From positions 310,001-374,000 of the forward strand of contig NZ_JAFEUL010000002.1 in assembly GCF_016901225.1 (NCBI RefSeq): a stretch of 64,000 nucleotides of DNA, in the 5' to 3' direction. Each line of letters begins with the position of its first letter. The first letter of the stretch is position 1. This stretch comes from Actibacterium sp. 188UL27-1 (GTDB lineage: Bacteria; Pseudomonadota; Alphaproteobacteria; Rhodobacterales; Rhodobacteraceae). A program made the position numbers and the translations under genes. This document shows, piece after piece, positions 1-10,054 of this stretch. The notes under the pieces were generated by a model that worked only from the letters and a program-made list of their open reading frames with translations, made no database searches and was not told the DNA's origin.

Positions 1-3000
1 GATATCATCGACGACCAGGTCGACATCGTCTCCTTGTTCGTTCTGGAAGCGAACGACGAGATCGCCATTCTCGATCCGGGCGCGCAGGTGATCGCCGCCG
101 TCAAGACCATTGGCATCCTTTGACAGGATCCCGCGAACGCCAGACACCGTGTCCGCCTCAAAGAAGAGGGAGATCGTGGCTTCATCCAGCGTCAGATCCG
201 CATTCGGCGCAACGGACACGACCGAAGATTTTACACTAACCTCGGTCTCACCCGACAGGGTGTAAGCCGCATCAGCATTGATCGCACCAGCCTTTGATGG
301 CGCTGGTGCGTTATCGACTTTGTCCTCCTTCGCGGGCTGCTCTTGTGGCTCTGCGATCTTGGCCTGGGCGTTGGAAGAGGTGCCCTTGATTTCCTTGGAG
401 GTGGAGGTGGAAAAGGCCGCCGCCTTGGATACGTCTTTGGAGCTCAGCGCGCGCTCATAGACAGCGAAATCGCTGATTCTGCCGCCAAGGCCCGTGCTCT
501 GCACGCCACCGCCAATTTCGCCAACGACGAAATCACCAGTCCACTTCTTGTTCGAGACATCTTCAAGCTCTCCATTCACGTAAAGCTTGGTAATGCCGTC
601 CTTGCGGGTGATGGCATAATGCGCTTCCTGCCCCGGTCGCGCTTTGGTTTCGGCCACCACAACATCGCGGGGCGACGCATCGGAGGAATAGAGCCGGAAC
701 TTACCGTTATAGAAGTTCAGGTCATTGCCATCCCGGTAGGAGCCATCACCTGCCAGCGCATCGCGCTGGTTGATCGGCTTGCCATTCTTGAACCAGACGC
801 TGCCCATGATCGTGAAATCGTCTGACAGGGTGATGTCCTTGATGTCACGGCTTTTGCCATCGAAGGAGGCGCGGGACATGGTATAAACCGGCCCTTCCGA
901 TTGAGCGGGCGGGGTGTTGGAGCCGCCGCCGTTGTTGTTGCCACCGCTATTGCTGCCACCTTTGGCCTTGTTGACGTCGACATCGACACGGGCGGTATCC
1001 TTGCCGCCTTTGCCATCGCTGATGGTGTAGGTGAAACTGTCACGCCCGGTGAACTTGGTCGGTGCGCGATAGACAATATCACCGGTGTTGTTGATGTAGA
1101 CGTTGCCTTCGGCTGCGGAACTGACCGCGGTGATCTTCAGCGGGTTGCCATCCGCGTCACGATCGTTCTTGAGCACATCAACCTTGAAGCGTTTGCCTTC
1201 CTCGATGCTGACACGGTCATATCTCGCATCGGGTGCGCGATTGCCGGGCTGGCTGCCGCCACCGGTGCCACCGCCGCCGGAATTGCTGCTTTCCTTGACC
1301 TGAACATCGACGCGAGCCGTATCCCGGCCACCTTTGCCATCGCTGATGGTGTAGGTGAAGGTATCGCGACCTGTGAAATCGTTCGGAGCGCGATAGACGA
1401 CATCGCCTGTATCATTGATCCAGACATTGCCCTTTGACGGAGACCCGACTGATATGACCTTGAGCACATTTCCATCGGGATCCGTGTCATTCTTGAGCAC
1501 ATCGATCTTGAAGCGCTTGCCCTCGAACGTGTTGACACGATCGTAGTTGGCATCGGGCGCGCGGTTGCCTTGCTGGCCGCCACCGTTGTTTCCACCATTG
1601 TTACCACCGCCATTGCCGCCACTGCTGTTTCCACCGCCATCGCGCGCTTCGACGAACACAGCCCAATCGCCTTTCTTGGGTAGTTTCACGGTCTGGTTCG
1701 TGAGCGAGACATTGCCCAGGTCAATCTCTCGATACCCTGCCTCGGTATTGACGGCGATAACCTTGGCGCCGCCTTTCCAATCTTTGTCACCGGATAGTTT
1801 GCCCAGGTTCAAAGTCACGACATTCGTGTCTTCGGCATAGACGACCACATGGTCCTTGGATTTCGACTCAAGCGCATATTGTTTCTTGGATGGGCCACCT
1901 GTGAGATGGTTGGCACGGGTCGAATCCAGCTCGAAGCGATCATTCTCGATAAAGAACTTATTCCAGGTCTTGATCTGTGCTTGAATGGCAGACGAATAGC
2001 TCAGACTGCCTTCATTGCTGTTGATTTCCTTCCCGTTGGAGCGGGTGAGGTTGCCGTAGATGCCAGAAGCACCCCCGGCCATCGTTGAGATCCAGAGCGT
2101 ATCGATCGTTTGCTCGGCGGTGAAATCCTTGCCGGGGCCGTCCTCGCCCCGGATCCGGAACCGGTCACCGCTTTGGACGGGCAGGCCGTTTGAAGCCTGG
2201 AATGCCTTTACATAGGCCTGATAGCCGGGCTCGTGGTGCTCGTAATCGGCAAAGTCCTGACCGGCCTTGTGCCACTTGGTTTCCTTGGAGTGATCCGTGT
2301 CGCGCCGGACAGATGCACCGCCGCGGATACCGCTCAGGTGCTCATAGCCCGATTGCTGGTCGAAATAGCGCGCAGCCTGGGCTGCCTGTTGCGGTGTGGT
2401 CCATTCAAAGTTGTCAAAGCCATAGCCCAGCGTCCAACCGGGCAAGGGGCCCAGGCGGTCAGCCATGTATTCGATGATGCGATCATGGACTGCGCCATTT
2501 TCACCGCCGGGCAACTGATCGGGCGTTTGACCTCGGGCGCTATCCCCCCACGGCCAGATATGAACAACACCGCCGGCCTTGTGGACGGCTGTGATAATAT
2601 CCTCCAGCGCCTTAAAAGCACGTGGGTCGGGATTGTTGCCCTGGCGCCCATCTATTTCCGTTCCGTATGTGTCGGACTTGCTATTTATATTAAACAGCTG
2701 CGCCGCCAGGTTGGGAATGTGAACCCCGGTAAATCCATGTTTGCCGATGAAGTTGTCGACAAATGATTTAATTGCGCGAGGGTTGTTGTAATAGTCTTCG
2801 ATATCGGTGCTCATCATTGCCATATTCGGCAATATGGCTTCCAATGATCCATCACTGATTTGCTGTGCGAATTTTCCATTTTTCGCCACAACAAAGCCAC
2901 GATTATCGGAATCTGCCCCAACATTGACCGTTCCGGTAAAGCCGTTCAGATCGCCATCTTTCGACTTAGTTTTGAAGGTCCACTGCCCAGACTTGGTTCC

Positions 3001-3237
3001 AGTAAAGCGGAAATTATAATCTGACCCATCGTAAAACATACCGGTTTCAATGGTTTGACCAGTCTGTTTGTGGGTGAATGTAACACTGGCATCCAAATCA
3101 TATGGATTGCCGCTGATGCTTTTGTTTTCCAGTGACCACTCCAAATACGGAGCAAACACTTTGGTAGAAGAAGTCCCCAGGTTTTTGTTCATCGTCGTAT
3201 CTTCCTGATCACCAAGTGATCCGTGAGTGTGCGTCAT
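1..3237 (-). CDS. Surface lipoprotein, glycoside-hydrolase-like, with cadherin-like repeats and LamG domains (partial)
   Basis: Open minus-strand frame of 1,079 codons running off the left edge without a stop, so the C-terminus is missing. The first about 90 residues resemble DUF5060 (strand-rich, Y-D-G near Q-W-T-F). Residues about 110-460 look like a TIM-barrel glycosidase with GVHIPN, HIWPWGD and GYGFDNFEW motifs, then a beta-rich segment ending in GDWAVFVEA. Two near-identical cadherin-like repeats follow (VDVLKND...DTFTYTISDGKGG), separated by Gly/Asn/Ser-rich linkers, then a LamG/concanavalin-like domain, an acidic/Lys-rich linker and the start of a second LamG-like domain. The first ATG is at 3237, but the same frame continues upstream into a lipoprotein signal (K-R, hydrophobic stretch, LVLAC lipobox with Cys codon at 3255-3253) that has no ATG/GTG/TTG ahead of it. 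Family knowledge suggests a surface-anchored polysaccharide-active enzyme; the substrate is unknown. Confidence 0.75.
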   Translation of the reverse strand, partial: MTHTHGSLGDQEDTTMNKNLGTSSTKVFAPYLEWSLENKSISGNPYDLDASVTFTHKQTGQTIETGMFYDGSDYNFRFTGTKSGQWTFKTKSKDGDLNGFTGTVNVGADSDNRGFVVAKNGKFAQQISDGSLEAILPNMAMMSTDIEDYYNNPRAIKSFVDNFIGKHGFTGVHIPNLAAQLFNINSKSDTYGTEIDGRQGNNPDPRAFKALEDIITAVHKAGGVVHIWPWGDSARGQTPDQLPGGENGAVHDRIIEYMADRLGPLPGWTLGYGFDNFEWTTPQQAAQAARYFDQQSGYEHLSGIRGGASVRRDTDHSKETKWHKAGQDFADYEHHEPGYQAYVKAFQASNGLPVQSGDRFRIRGEDGPGKDFTAEQTIDTLWISTMAGGASGIYGNLTRSNGKEINSNEGSLSYSSAIQAQIKTWNKFFIENDRFELDSTRANHLTGGPSKKQYALESKSKDHVVVYAEDTNVVTLNLGKLSGDKDWKGGAKVIAVNTEAGYREIDLGNVSLTNQTVKLPKKGDWAVFVEARDGGGNSSGGNGGGNNGGNNGGGQQGNRAPDANYDRVNTFEGKRFKIDVLKNDTDPDGNVLKVISVGSPSKGNVWINDTGDVVYRAPNDFTGRDTFTYTISDGKGGRDTARVDVQVKESSNSGGGGTGGGSQPGNRAPDARYDRVSIEEGKRFKVDVLKNDRDADGNPLKITAVSSAAEGNVYINNTGDIVYRAPTKFTGRDSFTYTISDGKGGKDTARVDVDVNKAKGGSNSGGNNNGGGSNTPPAQSEGPVYTMSRASFDGKSRDIKDITLSDDFTIMGSVWFKNGKPINQRDALAGDGSYRDGNDLNFYNGKFRLYSSDASPRDVVVAETKARPGQEAHYAITRKDGITKLYVNGELEDVSNKKWTGDFVVGEIGGGVQSTGLGGRISDFAVYERALSSKDVSKAAAFSTSTSKEIKGTSSNAQAKIAEPQEQPAKEDKVDNAPAPSKAGAINADAAYTLSGETEVSVKSSVVSVAPNADLTLDEATISLFFEADTVSGVRGILSKDANGLDGGDHLRARIENGDLVVRFQNEQGDDVDLVVDDI

Positions 3238-3312
3238 GAGTGGGTTGGCAGAACACGCCAATACTAGACCAAGAGCGACTACCGTTATTATTCGCTTGAC
3301 TAATGAATTGAT
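3238..3312 (-). other. Lipoprotein signal peptide coding segment without a canonical start
   Basis: In frame with the large lipoprotein gene, this stretch encodes basic residues (K-R), about ten hydrophobic residues and the lipobox L-V-L-A-C. That is a textbook lipoprotein signal for lipidation at the Cys. The frame is closed by TAA about 45 bases further upstream, and between that stop and the hydrophobic core there are only ATA, ATT and ATC as possible initiators. ATC at 3312 has an AGG eight bases before it. Either a rare start codon is used or the start has mutated. Confidence 0.6.
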
Positions 3313-3931
3313 CGTTAAAACCTGAATAAAAACTGTGGTAAATATGGGTTAATACAATTGTTTCGCGTTCGGTCTATACTTTTCTTGCTTGACGTCGCGT
3401 TTGCATCACCGGACGGGGTGTTGCTAACCCAATTTTTGAATTTGTTGGCTAGCTCCACGTCAGCGCCTCTGGTTAGTTATTCAGCCTCAATTACATCGCA
3501 CTAAAATCAGGGTGAGTTAATAGCGGGTAAAGAAGACTCGGCGGAATTCGACCAACCCGGTCTGGTTGTGTCGCTGATCCACATCACACGCGCAGGGCGC
3601 GTGCAGGTATGAATAGTTGGGGGTTCACATCAACCAATTGATTTGAAACGATTTCGTAGAACTCTGGGCCAAGGTTGTCTGCAAAAAGTATACATTGGCA
3701 GAGATTGGCCGAGCCTCGATTGGGCTCAGTTCCTCCTGTCGTCAATTGGCGTGATATTGCTTAGGGTGCCTTAGCCCTACGGCAATTTTTCGGTGTGTTC
3801 GGCCGCTGACACGACAGTTTTGGGCGCGACCGTCATCTCAGGAGCGGAGTTTTCAGCGATCAGTGCCCGGTAACCGCCGGTTAAGCTTATAAAGGTCCTA
3901 TTCCCGCCGAAATTAGCGAGGAGAGAGGCCG
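3313..3931. other. Intergenic region, divergent promoters expected
   Basis: About 620 bases of lower G+C sequence between the minus-strand lipoprotein and the plus-strand acyltransferase. No convincing ORF or RNA gene is visible. It holds a perfect 7-bp hairpin at 3587-3603 (CACGCGC/GCGCGTG, 3-base loop) without a T-run, and must contain the promoters of both divergent genes. No operator was recognised. Confidence 0.5.
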
Positions 3932-4672
3932 ATGCTGCTGGAGGATAAGCGCCAGGCGTTCTTGGTCGGCACGCTGAGCGCCGATGAAGACGTGAAAGGG
4001 GCGGAGTTGGAGGCAATCGGCATCCCTTCCGGAAAGCATCTCCCGGGGCTGCTGTTTGAGGAGCGGGTGAATGTGAACTGCCCAACGATTCCCAATCAGC
4101 GGGACGTATTCTGGGGCGCGCGCAGCTACATGAACGGCGGTGGCTATGTGAAAGGTCGGGTCTTTGTCGGGCGATATGTCAGCATCGGACGGCGCGTGAC
4201 CATCGGTGCCGAACATCACAGCCTGACGGGGGTCTCGACCAGTCCCAGCCTATTCGGTGGCATCGCGATGGAAGCCTACACACCGGATCAATTGGCAGAG
4301 ATGGCGTTTCACAACATGTCAGAGGTGCCGGTGCAGGTGGAGATCGGCTCTGACGTCTGGATCGGCGACGGGGCTATCGTTTTGCCGGGGGTGCGGATCG
4401 GGAATGGCGCGGTGATCGGCGCCAATACGGTCGTTACGCGGGACGTTGCGCCCTATACAATTGTGGTAGGAAGCCCTGCGCGGGAGGTTCGGACGAGGTT
4501 TGCGGATCACATCGTGCAATCGCTGCTGGCTTCGCTTTGGTGGGAACTGCCATTTGCGGAACTTAAACAGATGAAGCTCGGCAATGTCCTGACCTTTCTG
4601 GAACAGTTAGGCACACATTCCGGAACAGACCTGGGTGGCAGGTATGCGACATATCGTTTGATCGAAGCGTGA
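3932..4672 (+). CDS. Left-handed beta-helix acyltransferase (CatB/LbetaH family)
   Basis: 246 aa. Hexapeptide-repeat transferase of the xenobiotic/capsular O-acetyltransferase type, which transfers an acetyl group from acetyl-CoA to a small acceptor or sugar. The core (residues about 75-195) has imperfect hexapeptides such as VFVGRYVSIGRRVTIGA and IGDGAIVLPGVRIGNGAVIGANTVV, with the catalytic-type His in GAEHHSLTGV and the family-typical end APYTIVVGSPAREVRTRF. The N-terminal 55 residues are family-atypical. A good ribosome site (GAGGAG) precedes the ATG. It is divergent from the surface lipoprotein and could modify glycans, but the acceptor cannot be read from sequence. Confidence 0.8.
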   Translation: MLLEDKRQAFLVGTLSADEDVKGAELEAIGIPSGKHLPGLLFEERVNVNCPTIPNQRDVFWGARSYMNGGGYVKGRVFVGRYVSIGRRVTIGAEHHSLTGVSTSPSLFGGIAMEAYTPDQLAEMAFHNMSEVPVQVEIGSDVWIGDGAIVLPGVRIGNGAVIGANTVVTRDVAPYTIVVGSPAREVRTRFADHIVQSLLASLWWELPFAELKQMKLGNVLTFLEQLGTHSGTDLGGRYATYRLIEA

Positions 4673-4785
4673 CACCGGCCAATTTAACCTCGCCTGGGGT
4701 CTCATTTAACCGGTGCCATTCGCAAAATCGTTGGCAAATGCGAAGATTCTCGTCCGCAGCCACCGCGACCCTATAGTGAGGCGGA

Positions 4786-6042
<1,257 letters not shown>

Positions 6043-6142
6043 TCAAGCGGAACCGAGCGCGGCACCCAGGGGCGGGGTTGTTGATCCGGCACCAAGCACG
6101 GTAGGACAAGGGCAGATCCGCGACAGCCGCAAGGAGCAGCCC

Positions 6143-6538
6143 ATGGAAGATCACGCCGATTGGTACAGCGAAGAACGTGCGACCTTTGGAGACCGGGTGG
6201 CCGGAGCGCGCGAAGCTGTTGGCCTGACCCAGACCGAACTTGCGCGCAAGTTGGGCGTCAAGGTCAAGACGGTGCGCGGCTGGGAGGATGACCTGAGCGA
6301 GCCGCGTGCCAACAAGCTGCAGATGTTATCGGGTTTGCTGGGCGTGTCGCTGATGTGGCTTTTGAACGGTGAAGGGGAGGGCGTGGACGCGCCCGATACC
6401 CAGGCGGTGTTAGGGGCTGATGTGAAATCCTTGTTGGGAGAACTGCGCGAGATTCGGGCCGAGATGGACCGCGCCACAGACAAACTTGCCCGGACTGAGA
6501 AGCGGTTGCGCGGGGTCCTGGCGGAGATCGAGGGATGA
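6143..6538 (+). CDS. XRE-family helix-turn-helix transcriptional regulator
   Basis: 131 aa. An N-terminal Cro/C1-type HTH (residues about 13-70: RVAGAREAVGLTQTELARKLGVKVKTVRGWEDDLSEP) is followed by a linker and a C-terminal coiled-coil-like segment (LLGELREIRAEMDRATDKLARTEKR region) that probably dimerises. AAGGAG six bases before the ATG fixes the start; a longer frame upstream is only read-through. The stop overlaps the sdhE start by four bases (ATGA), so the two are translationally coupled. Target genes unknown. Confidence 0.88.
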   Translation: MEDHADWYSEERATFGDRVAGAREAVGLTQTELARKLGVKVKTVRGWEDDLSEPRANKLQMLSGLLGVSLMWLLNGEGEGVDAPDTQAVLGADVKSLLGELREIRAEMDRATDKLARTEKRLRGVLAEIEG

Positions 6539-6795
6539 GCGAAACCCCGGAAAACCGGTTGCGGCGGTTGCGTATGCGATCTTGGCGGCGGGGCATAAAG
6601 GAGATGGACCTGATCCTTGGTAGTTTCGCGGACCGTCAATTGGCTGACCTGTCGGATACCGAGATTATCTTGTATGACGCGTTGTTGAGCGAGAATGACC
6701 AGGAGCTTTACGCTTGGGTGACCGGTCAAGAGACGCCGCCTGATCGATTCGCACATATGGTCTCATTAATCGCGCATCATGCTAATGCTCTGTAA
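6535..6795 (+). CDS. sdhE: FAD assembly factor SdhE
   Basis: 86 aa, the usual size. Small helical protein that promotes covalent flavinylation of succinate dehydrogenase SdhA. The signature R-G-I-K-E-M-D lies at residues 19-25, followed by LILGSFAD and the acidic helix ALLSENDQELYAWVTG, all diagnostic for the SdhE/YgfY/Sdh5 family. Coupled to the upstream HTH gene by ATGA overlap; no sdh structural genes are in the window. Confidence 0.93.
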   Translation: MSETPENRLRRLRMRSWRRGIKEMDLILGSFADRQLADLSDTEIILYDALLSENDQELYAWVTGQETPPDRFAHMVSLIAHHANAL

Positions 6796-6888
6796 TTAAA
6801 ATAAGAAACTACTTTTGTTCACGGTTTAACCTCTTGTTCGGAGTTTTTGCCTAAAGCTGTTGGCGAGCAGTTAGGGCGGAGGCCGACA

Positions 6889-7386
6889 ATGAGTGTTCAT
6901 GATCAAAATATCCCTACAGGCGGCGGCGCCTATGTGACCTCGTATCTTGAGAGTCTGGCACTGGTGGAACGACTTCACCGGCTGTTGCTTGATGTCATCA
7001 AAGACGAGTTTGAGCGCGTAGGCATCCTGGAGATCAATGCCGTTCAGGCTTTGTTGTTGTTCAATATTGGCGACAACGAAGTAACTGCGGGCGAGTTGAA
7101 ATCCCGTGGATATTATCAGGGGTCGAACGTGTCCTATAACCTGAAGAAGCTGGTTGAACTGGGTTACATGCATCACCAGCGCTGCGAGATCGACCGCCGC
7201 TCGGTGCGTGTTCGCCTGACTGAAAAGGGTCGCAACATCCGGACCATCGTCTCGGAACTGTTCGAGAGGCATGCCCAGGGTCTTCAGGACAAAGATATTC
7301 TGAGCCATGCCGGTCTGGAGGATATCACCATCTCGTTGCGTCGGGTAGAAAGATACTGGAGCGATCAAATCCGCTATATCTATTGA
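6889..7386 (+). CDS. MarR-type winged-helix regulator, LdtR-like
   Basis: 165 aa. Matches the LdtR subgroup of MarR regulators known from Rhizobiales and Liberibacter, where it controls an L,D-transpeptidase and stress tolerance. Residues about 60-140 carry the winged helix: VTAGELKSRGYYQGSNVSYN as recognition region and CEIDRRSVRVRLTEKG as wing. GGCGGAGG just before ATG 6889 supports this start over an upstream GTG-type frame. It stands alone behind a 93-base AT-rich leader. Role here is inferred from family. Confidence 0.83.
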   Translation: MSVHDQNIPTGGGAYVTSYLESLALVERLHRLLLDVIKDEFERVGILEINAVQALLLFNIGDNEVTAGELKSRGYYQGSNVSYNLKKLVELGYMHHQRCEIDRRSVRVRLTEKGRNIRTIVSELFERHAQGLQDKDILSHAGLEDITISLRRVERYWSDQIRYIY

Positions 7387-7471
7387 TTCAAAAGGAGGTC
7401 GCGTCAAGCGGCCTTCCCATTGGTATCCTATTGCTGGTGTCTTTTGACCCCTGATGGCCAATAGCATCAGT

Positions 7472-8322
7472 TCATCCAGGGTCTGTCCAACGTGCGGTGC
7501 TTGCCCCTTGCACAGCCGAAATACCTGGTGATGCCAGCGGAATTGATCGGGTTAGGGCGCGCGCAACAGGCTGGATCTGTCCCACAATAACCAGCCCGAC
7601 CTCTCGCAAAGGCTTGCGAGCCATGGCTCCCTCATAGTCCGTGTACCCGATGGCCACCTGCAGAAATGTACCGGGGCCACGAATGACCGTGGTACGAAAA
7701 TAAGCTGTCAGCTCGGCGATATCGACCTGGCGCAGATCTTCTTGCCCGGCATGGTCGCTGCCGATGACCAGAGCATTGACGGTCGTCCAGTGCAGTGTGC
7801 ACCGCATCGCTTTGGGGTGGCAAGCCAATGTTATTCTGGCCATCCCCGGAAATGTCTATTGTGCGGCGGGCGCAACCCGGTGCGGTGTCAACGAGGGCTT
7901 GGCCGAACAGCAGTGCCGCCCCTAACGCCGTTTCTGCAGGCGCGGTTTGCCGACGATGAGATCGAAGGCGCCTAGCGATGGCCGCGATATCGACCGAATT
8001 GCGGATCACCCACCAATCCTGAATGATGACTTGGTGGTCGATACCGCTCCATTCATAAACGGCGATGGAAACGGGACGGTCGGGAAAGGTGAGGAGCGCG
8101 CCTTGCACGGCGCCGGCCTGTAAAGCCCTGGCAACGCCATCAAGTTGCAACCGGTATTCATGCCCATCGACGGAACGAGACATCCAGCGCCAGGGCGAGC
8201 GCCTGACGACACCCGGCTTGTGCCATGCTTCCTGACAGAAATACGCCAATCCACAGTGCCCCGAAAACCCGCCGCCGACATGTCGCCCTGCGAACTGGCC
8301 CTGCGCTGCCATGCCGTGACAT
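7472..8322 (-). pseudogene. DUF1194 (VWA-like) secreted protein, frameshifted
   Basis: The three minus-strand frames in turn encode consecutive pieces of one DUF1194 protein. These are a signal-like N-terminus ending ALALALDVS (about 8322-8175), the central part SVDGHEYRLQLDG...DISGDGQNNIGLPP (about 8175-7830) and the C-terminal part VNALVIGSDHAG...YFRTTVIRGPGTFLQVAIGYTDY (about 7795-7595). Two frameshifts therefore interrupt the gene, near 8170 and near 7800, and the native stop seems lost because reading continues to 7472. DUF1194 proteins are exported von Willebrand A-like proteins of unknown function, common in Rhodobacteraceae. Either a pseudogene or two sequence errors. Confidence 0.75.
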
Positions 8323-8360
8323 GTAGCTGCGCAAGGTGCCGTGTCGGGGCAGGGTGGGGC

Positions 8361-8789
8361 TTACCAATGCCCGGTATTTTCCATGCTCGCCCAGGGTTCA
8401 GCCGGATCCAGCCGGTCACCGATCTGCAACAACTCGACCGAGATATTGTCGGGCGACCGGACAAAGGCCATATGCCCATCCCGCGGCGGCCGGTTTATGG
8501 TCACGCCGTTCTCCTGCAGATGCGCGCACATGTCATAGATATTCTCGACCCCGTAGGCGAGGTGACCGAAATGGCGGCTATCCGATGGCAGCCCTTCATC
8601 CCCGTCCCAGTTATAGGTCAGTTCAACCGGGCAGTCCGACTGTCCGGGCGGTGCCATGAAGACAAGGCTGAAGCGGCCTTGTTCGCTGTCCATCCGCCGC
8701 GTTTCTTCCATGCCAAGCAGTTTGTAAAAGGCGATGGAGGCCTCAAGGTCCTTCACCCGAACCATCGTGTGCAGGTATTTCAGTTTCAT
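8361..8789 (-). CDS. gloA: Lactoylglutathione lyase (glyoxalase I)
   Basis: 142 aa. Isomerises the methylglyoxal-glutathione hemithioacetal to S-lactoylglutathione. The four metal ligands align with those of E. coli GloA: H7 (KYLHTMVRV), E56 (CPVELTYNW), H76 (HFGHLAYGV) and E119 (ISVELLQ). The length matches the short, Ni-type bacterial form. AAAGGAG eight bases before ATG 8789 sets the start; the longer frame upstream has no support. Confidence 0.95.
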   Translation of the reverse strand: MKLKYLHTMVRVKDLEASIAFYKLLGMEETRRMDSEQGRFSLVFMAPPGQSDCPVELTYNWDGDEGLPSDSRHFGHLAYGVENIYDMCAHLQENGVTINRPPRDGHMAFVRSPDNISVELLQIGDRLDPAEPWASMENTGHW

Positions 8790-9079
8790 CTGGTCATCTC
8801 CTTTTGCGGTGACGCGGCGCGCGATATGGCGGTACTGTGCCGTAACGCCCTGCAGATGAAAAGCCGATGGTCTGTGGTTTCGCCGGGTGTCGTTTGGGTT
8901 CGTCGTCGCCCACCGACACCTCTCCAGCAGCAGGCATCGCCGCGAAACCGGTGAGATCGTAACAAAAGCCCTGTTCCCCATGAAAATTGCCACGAACCTC
9001 CGTTATGTAGTGGAAAATGACCTGCAATTAGCCATATATTGCGTGGGCGACTCGCCATTTGACACAGGAAGGAGCGCCG

Positions 9080-9988
9080 ATGCCACTATCCCCAGATCAG
9101 TTTGCTGAGATAGAGACCGCCCGCGCCGCGCCGCAGCCGACCCTGCGTGCCGTCAGCCCGGGGATGGAGGCGCATCTGTACACCGCGCATCCCGTGTTGG
9201 ATCACGGTTTTGTCCGCGTCGTCGACTATATGGGCGATGACAGTGCCATCGTTCAGGCCGCGCGTGTCAGCTACGGCGCTGGCACCAAACATGTGAGCAA
9301 CGACCAGGGTCTGATCCGGTATCTAATGCGTCATTGGCATTCGACACCGTTCGAGATGTGCGAGGTCAAGTTGCATGTGAAGTTGCCGGTCTTTGTCGCC
9401 CGGCAGTGGATCCGGCACCGGACGGCCAATGTGAATGAATATTCAGCGCGGTATTCGATCCTGGACCGGGAATTCTACATTCCCGCGCCGGATCAACTGG
9501 CGGCCCAATCGACGGTCAACAATCAGGGCCGGGGTGAGGTCTTAACCGGAGATGAAGCGGCGCGCGTGCTGGACATGCTGAAAGGCGATGCGACCCGATC
9601 CTATGATCATTACGAGGCGATGCTGAACACCGAAGGGCAACAGGGCCTGGCACGCGAATTGGCGCGCATGAACCTGCCCGCCAATGTCTACACACAGTGG
9701 TACTGGAAGGTGGATCTGCATAATCTGTTCCACTTCCTGCGACTGCGCGCCGATGCCCATGCGCAATACGAGATCCGGGTCTATGCCGAAACTATTTGCA
9801 ATCTGGTCGCCAACTGGGTGCCCGCCGCCTACAGCGCGTTCGAGGATTACCGGCTGGGCGGCGCAGTCCTGTCGGCCAAAGGGGTAGAATGCCTGCGCCG
9901 GATGCTAAAAGGCGAAGCCGTCACCCAGGAAACCAGTGGCATGTCCAAGGGAGAGTGGCGCGAGTTTGAGGCGGTGCTTGCGGACTGA
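9080..9988 (+). CDS. thyX: Flavin-dependent thymidylate synthase ThyX
   Basis: 302 aa. Makes dTMP from dUMP using methylene-THF with FAD and NADPH, replacing ThyA. The ThyX motif RHR-x7-S is present at residues 112-122 ([11 protein letters not shown]), with the FAD-contacting HWHSTPFE before it and the conserved [25 protein letters not shown] region. AGGAAGGAG lies just ahead of ATG 9080; an in-frame TTG at 9059 is less likely. Confidence 0.97.
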   Translation: MPLSPDQFAEIETARAAPQPTLRAVSPGMEAHLYTAHPVLDHGFVRVVDYMGDDSAIVQAARVSYGAGTKHVSNDQGLIRYLMRHWHSTPFEMCEVKLHVKLPVFVARQWIRHRTANVNEYSARYSILDREFYIPAPDQLAAQSTVNNQGRGEVLTGDEAARVLDMLKGDATRSYDHYEAMLNTEGQQGLARELARMNLPANVYTQWYWKVDLHNLFHFLRLRADAHAQYEIRVYAETICNLVANWVPAAYSAFEDYRLGGAVLSAKGVECLRRMLKGEAVTQETSGMSKGEWREFEAVLAD

Positions 9989-10054
9989 CGCCGACTGATG
10001 TTTGGTCGGCTGGATGAGACCAGCCCTGACATGCCAAACCGGTAGACCATACCG

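Noticed and set aside
1137-1640. Tandem-repeat DNA at 1.1-1.6 kb as CRISPR or satellite
   Set aside because: The similarity comes from two coding cadherin-like domains of about 90 residues, not short repeats with spacers.
278-3155. Many plus and minus ORFs of 60-180 codons in the first 3 kb
   Set aside because: They are other-frame shadows of the open lipoprotein frame, which has clear domains and no stop; none shows a known family.
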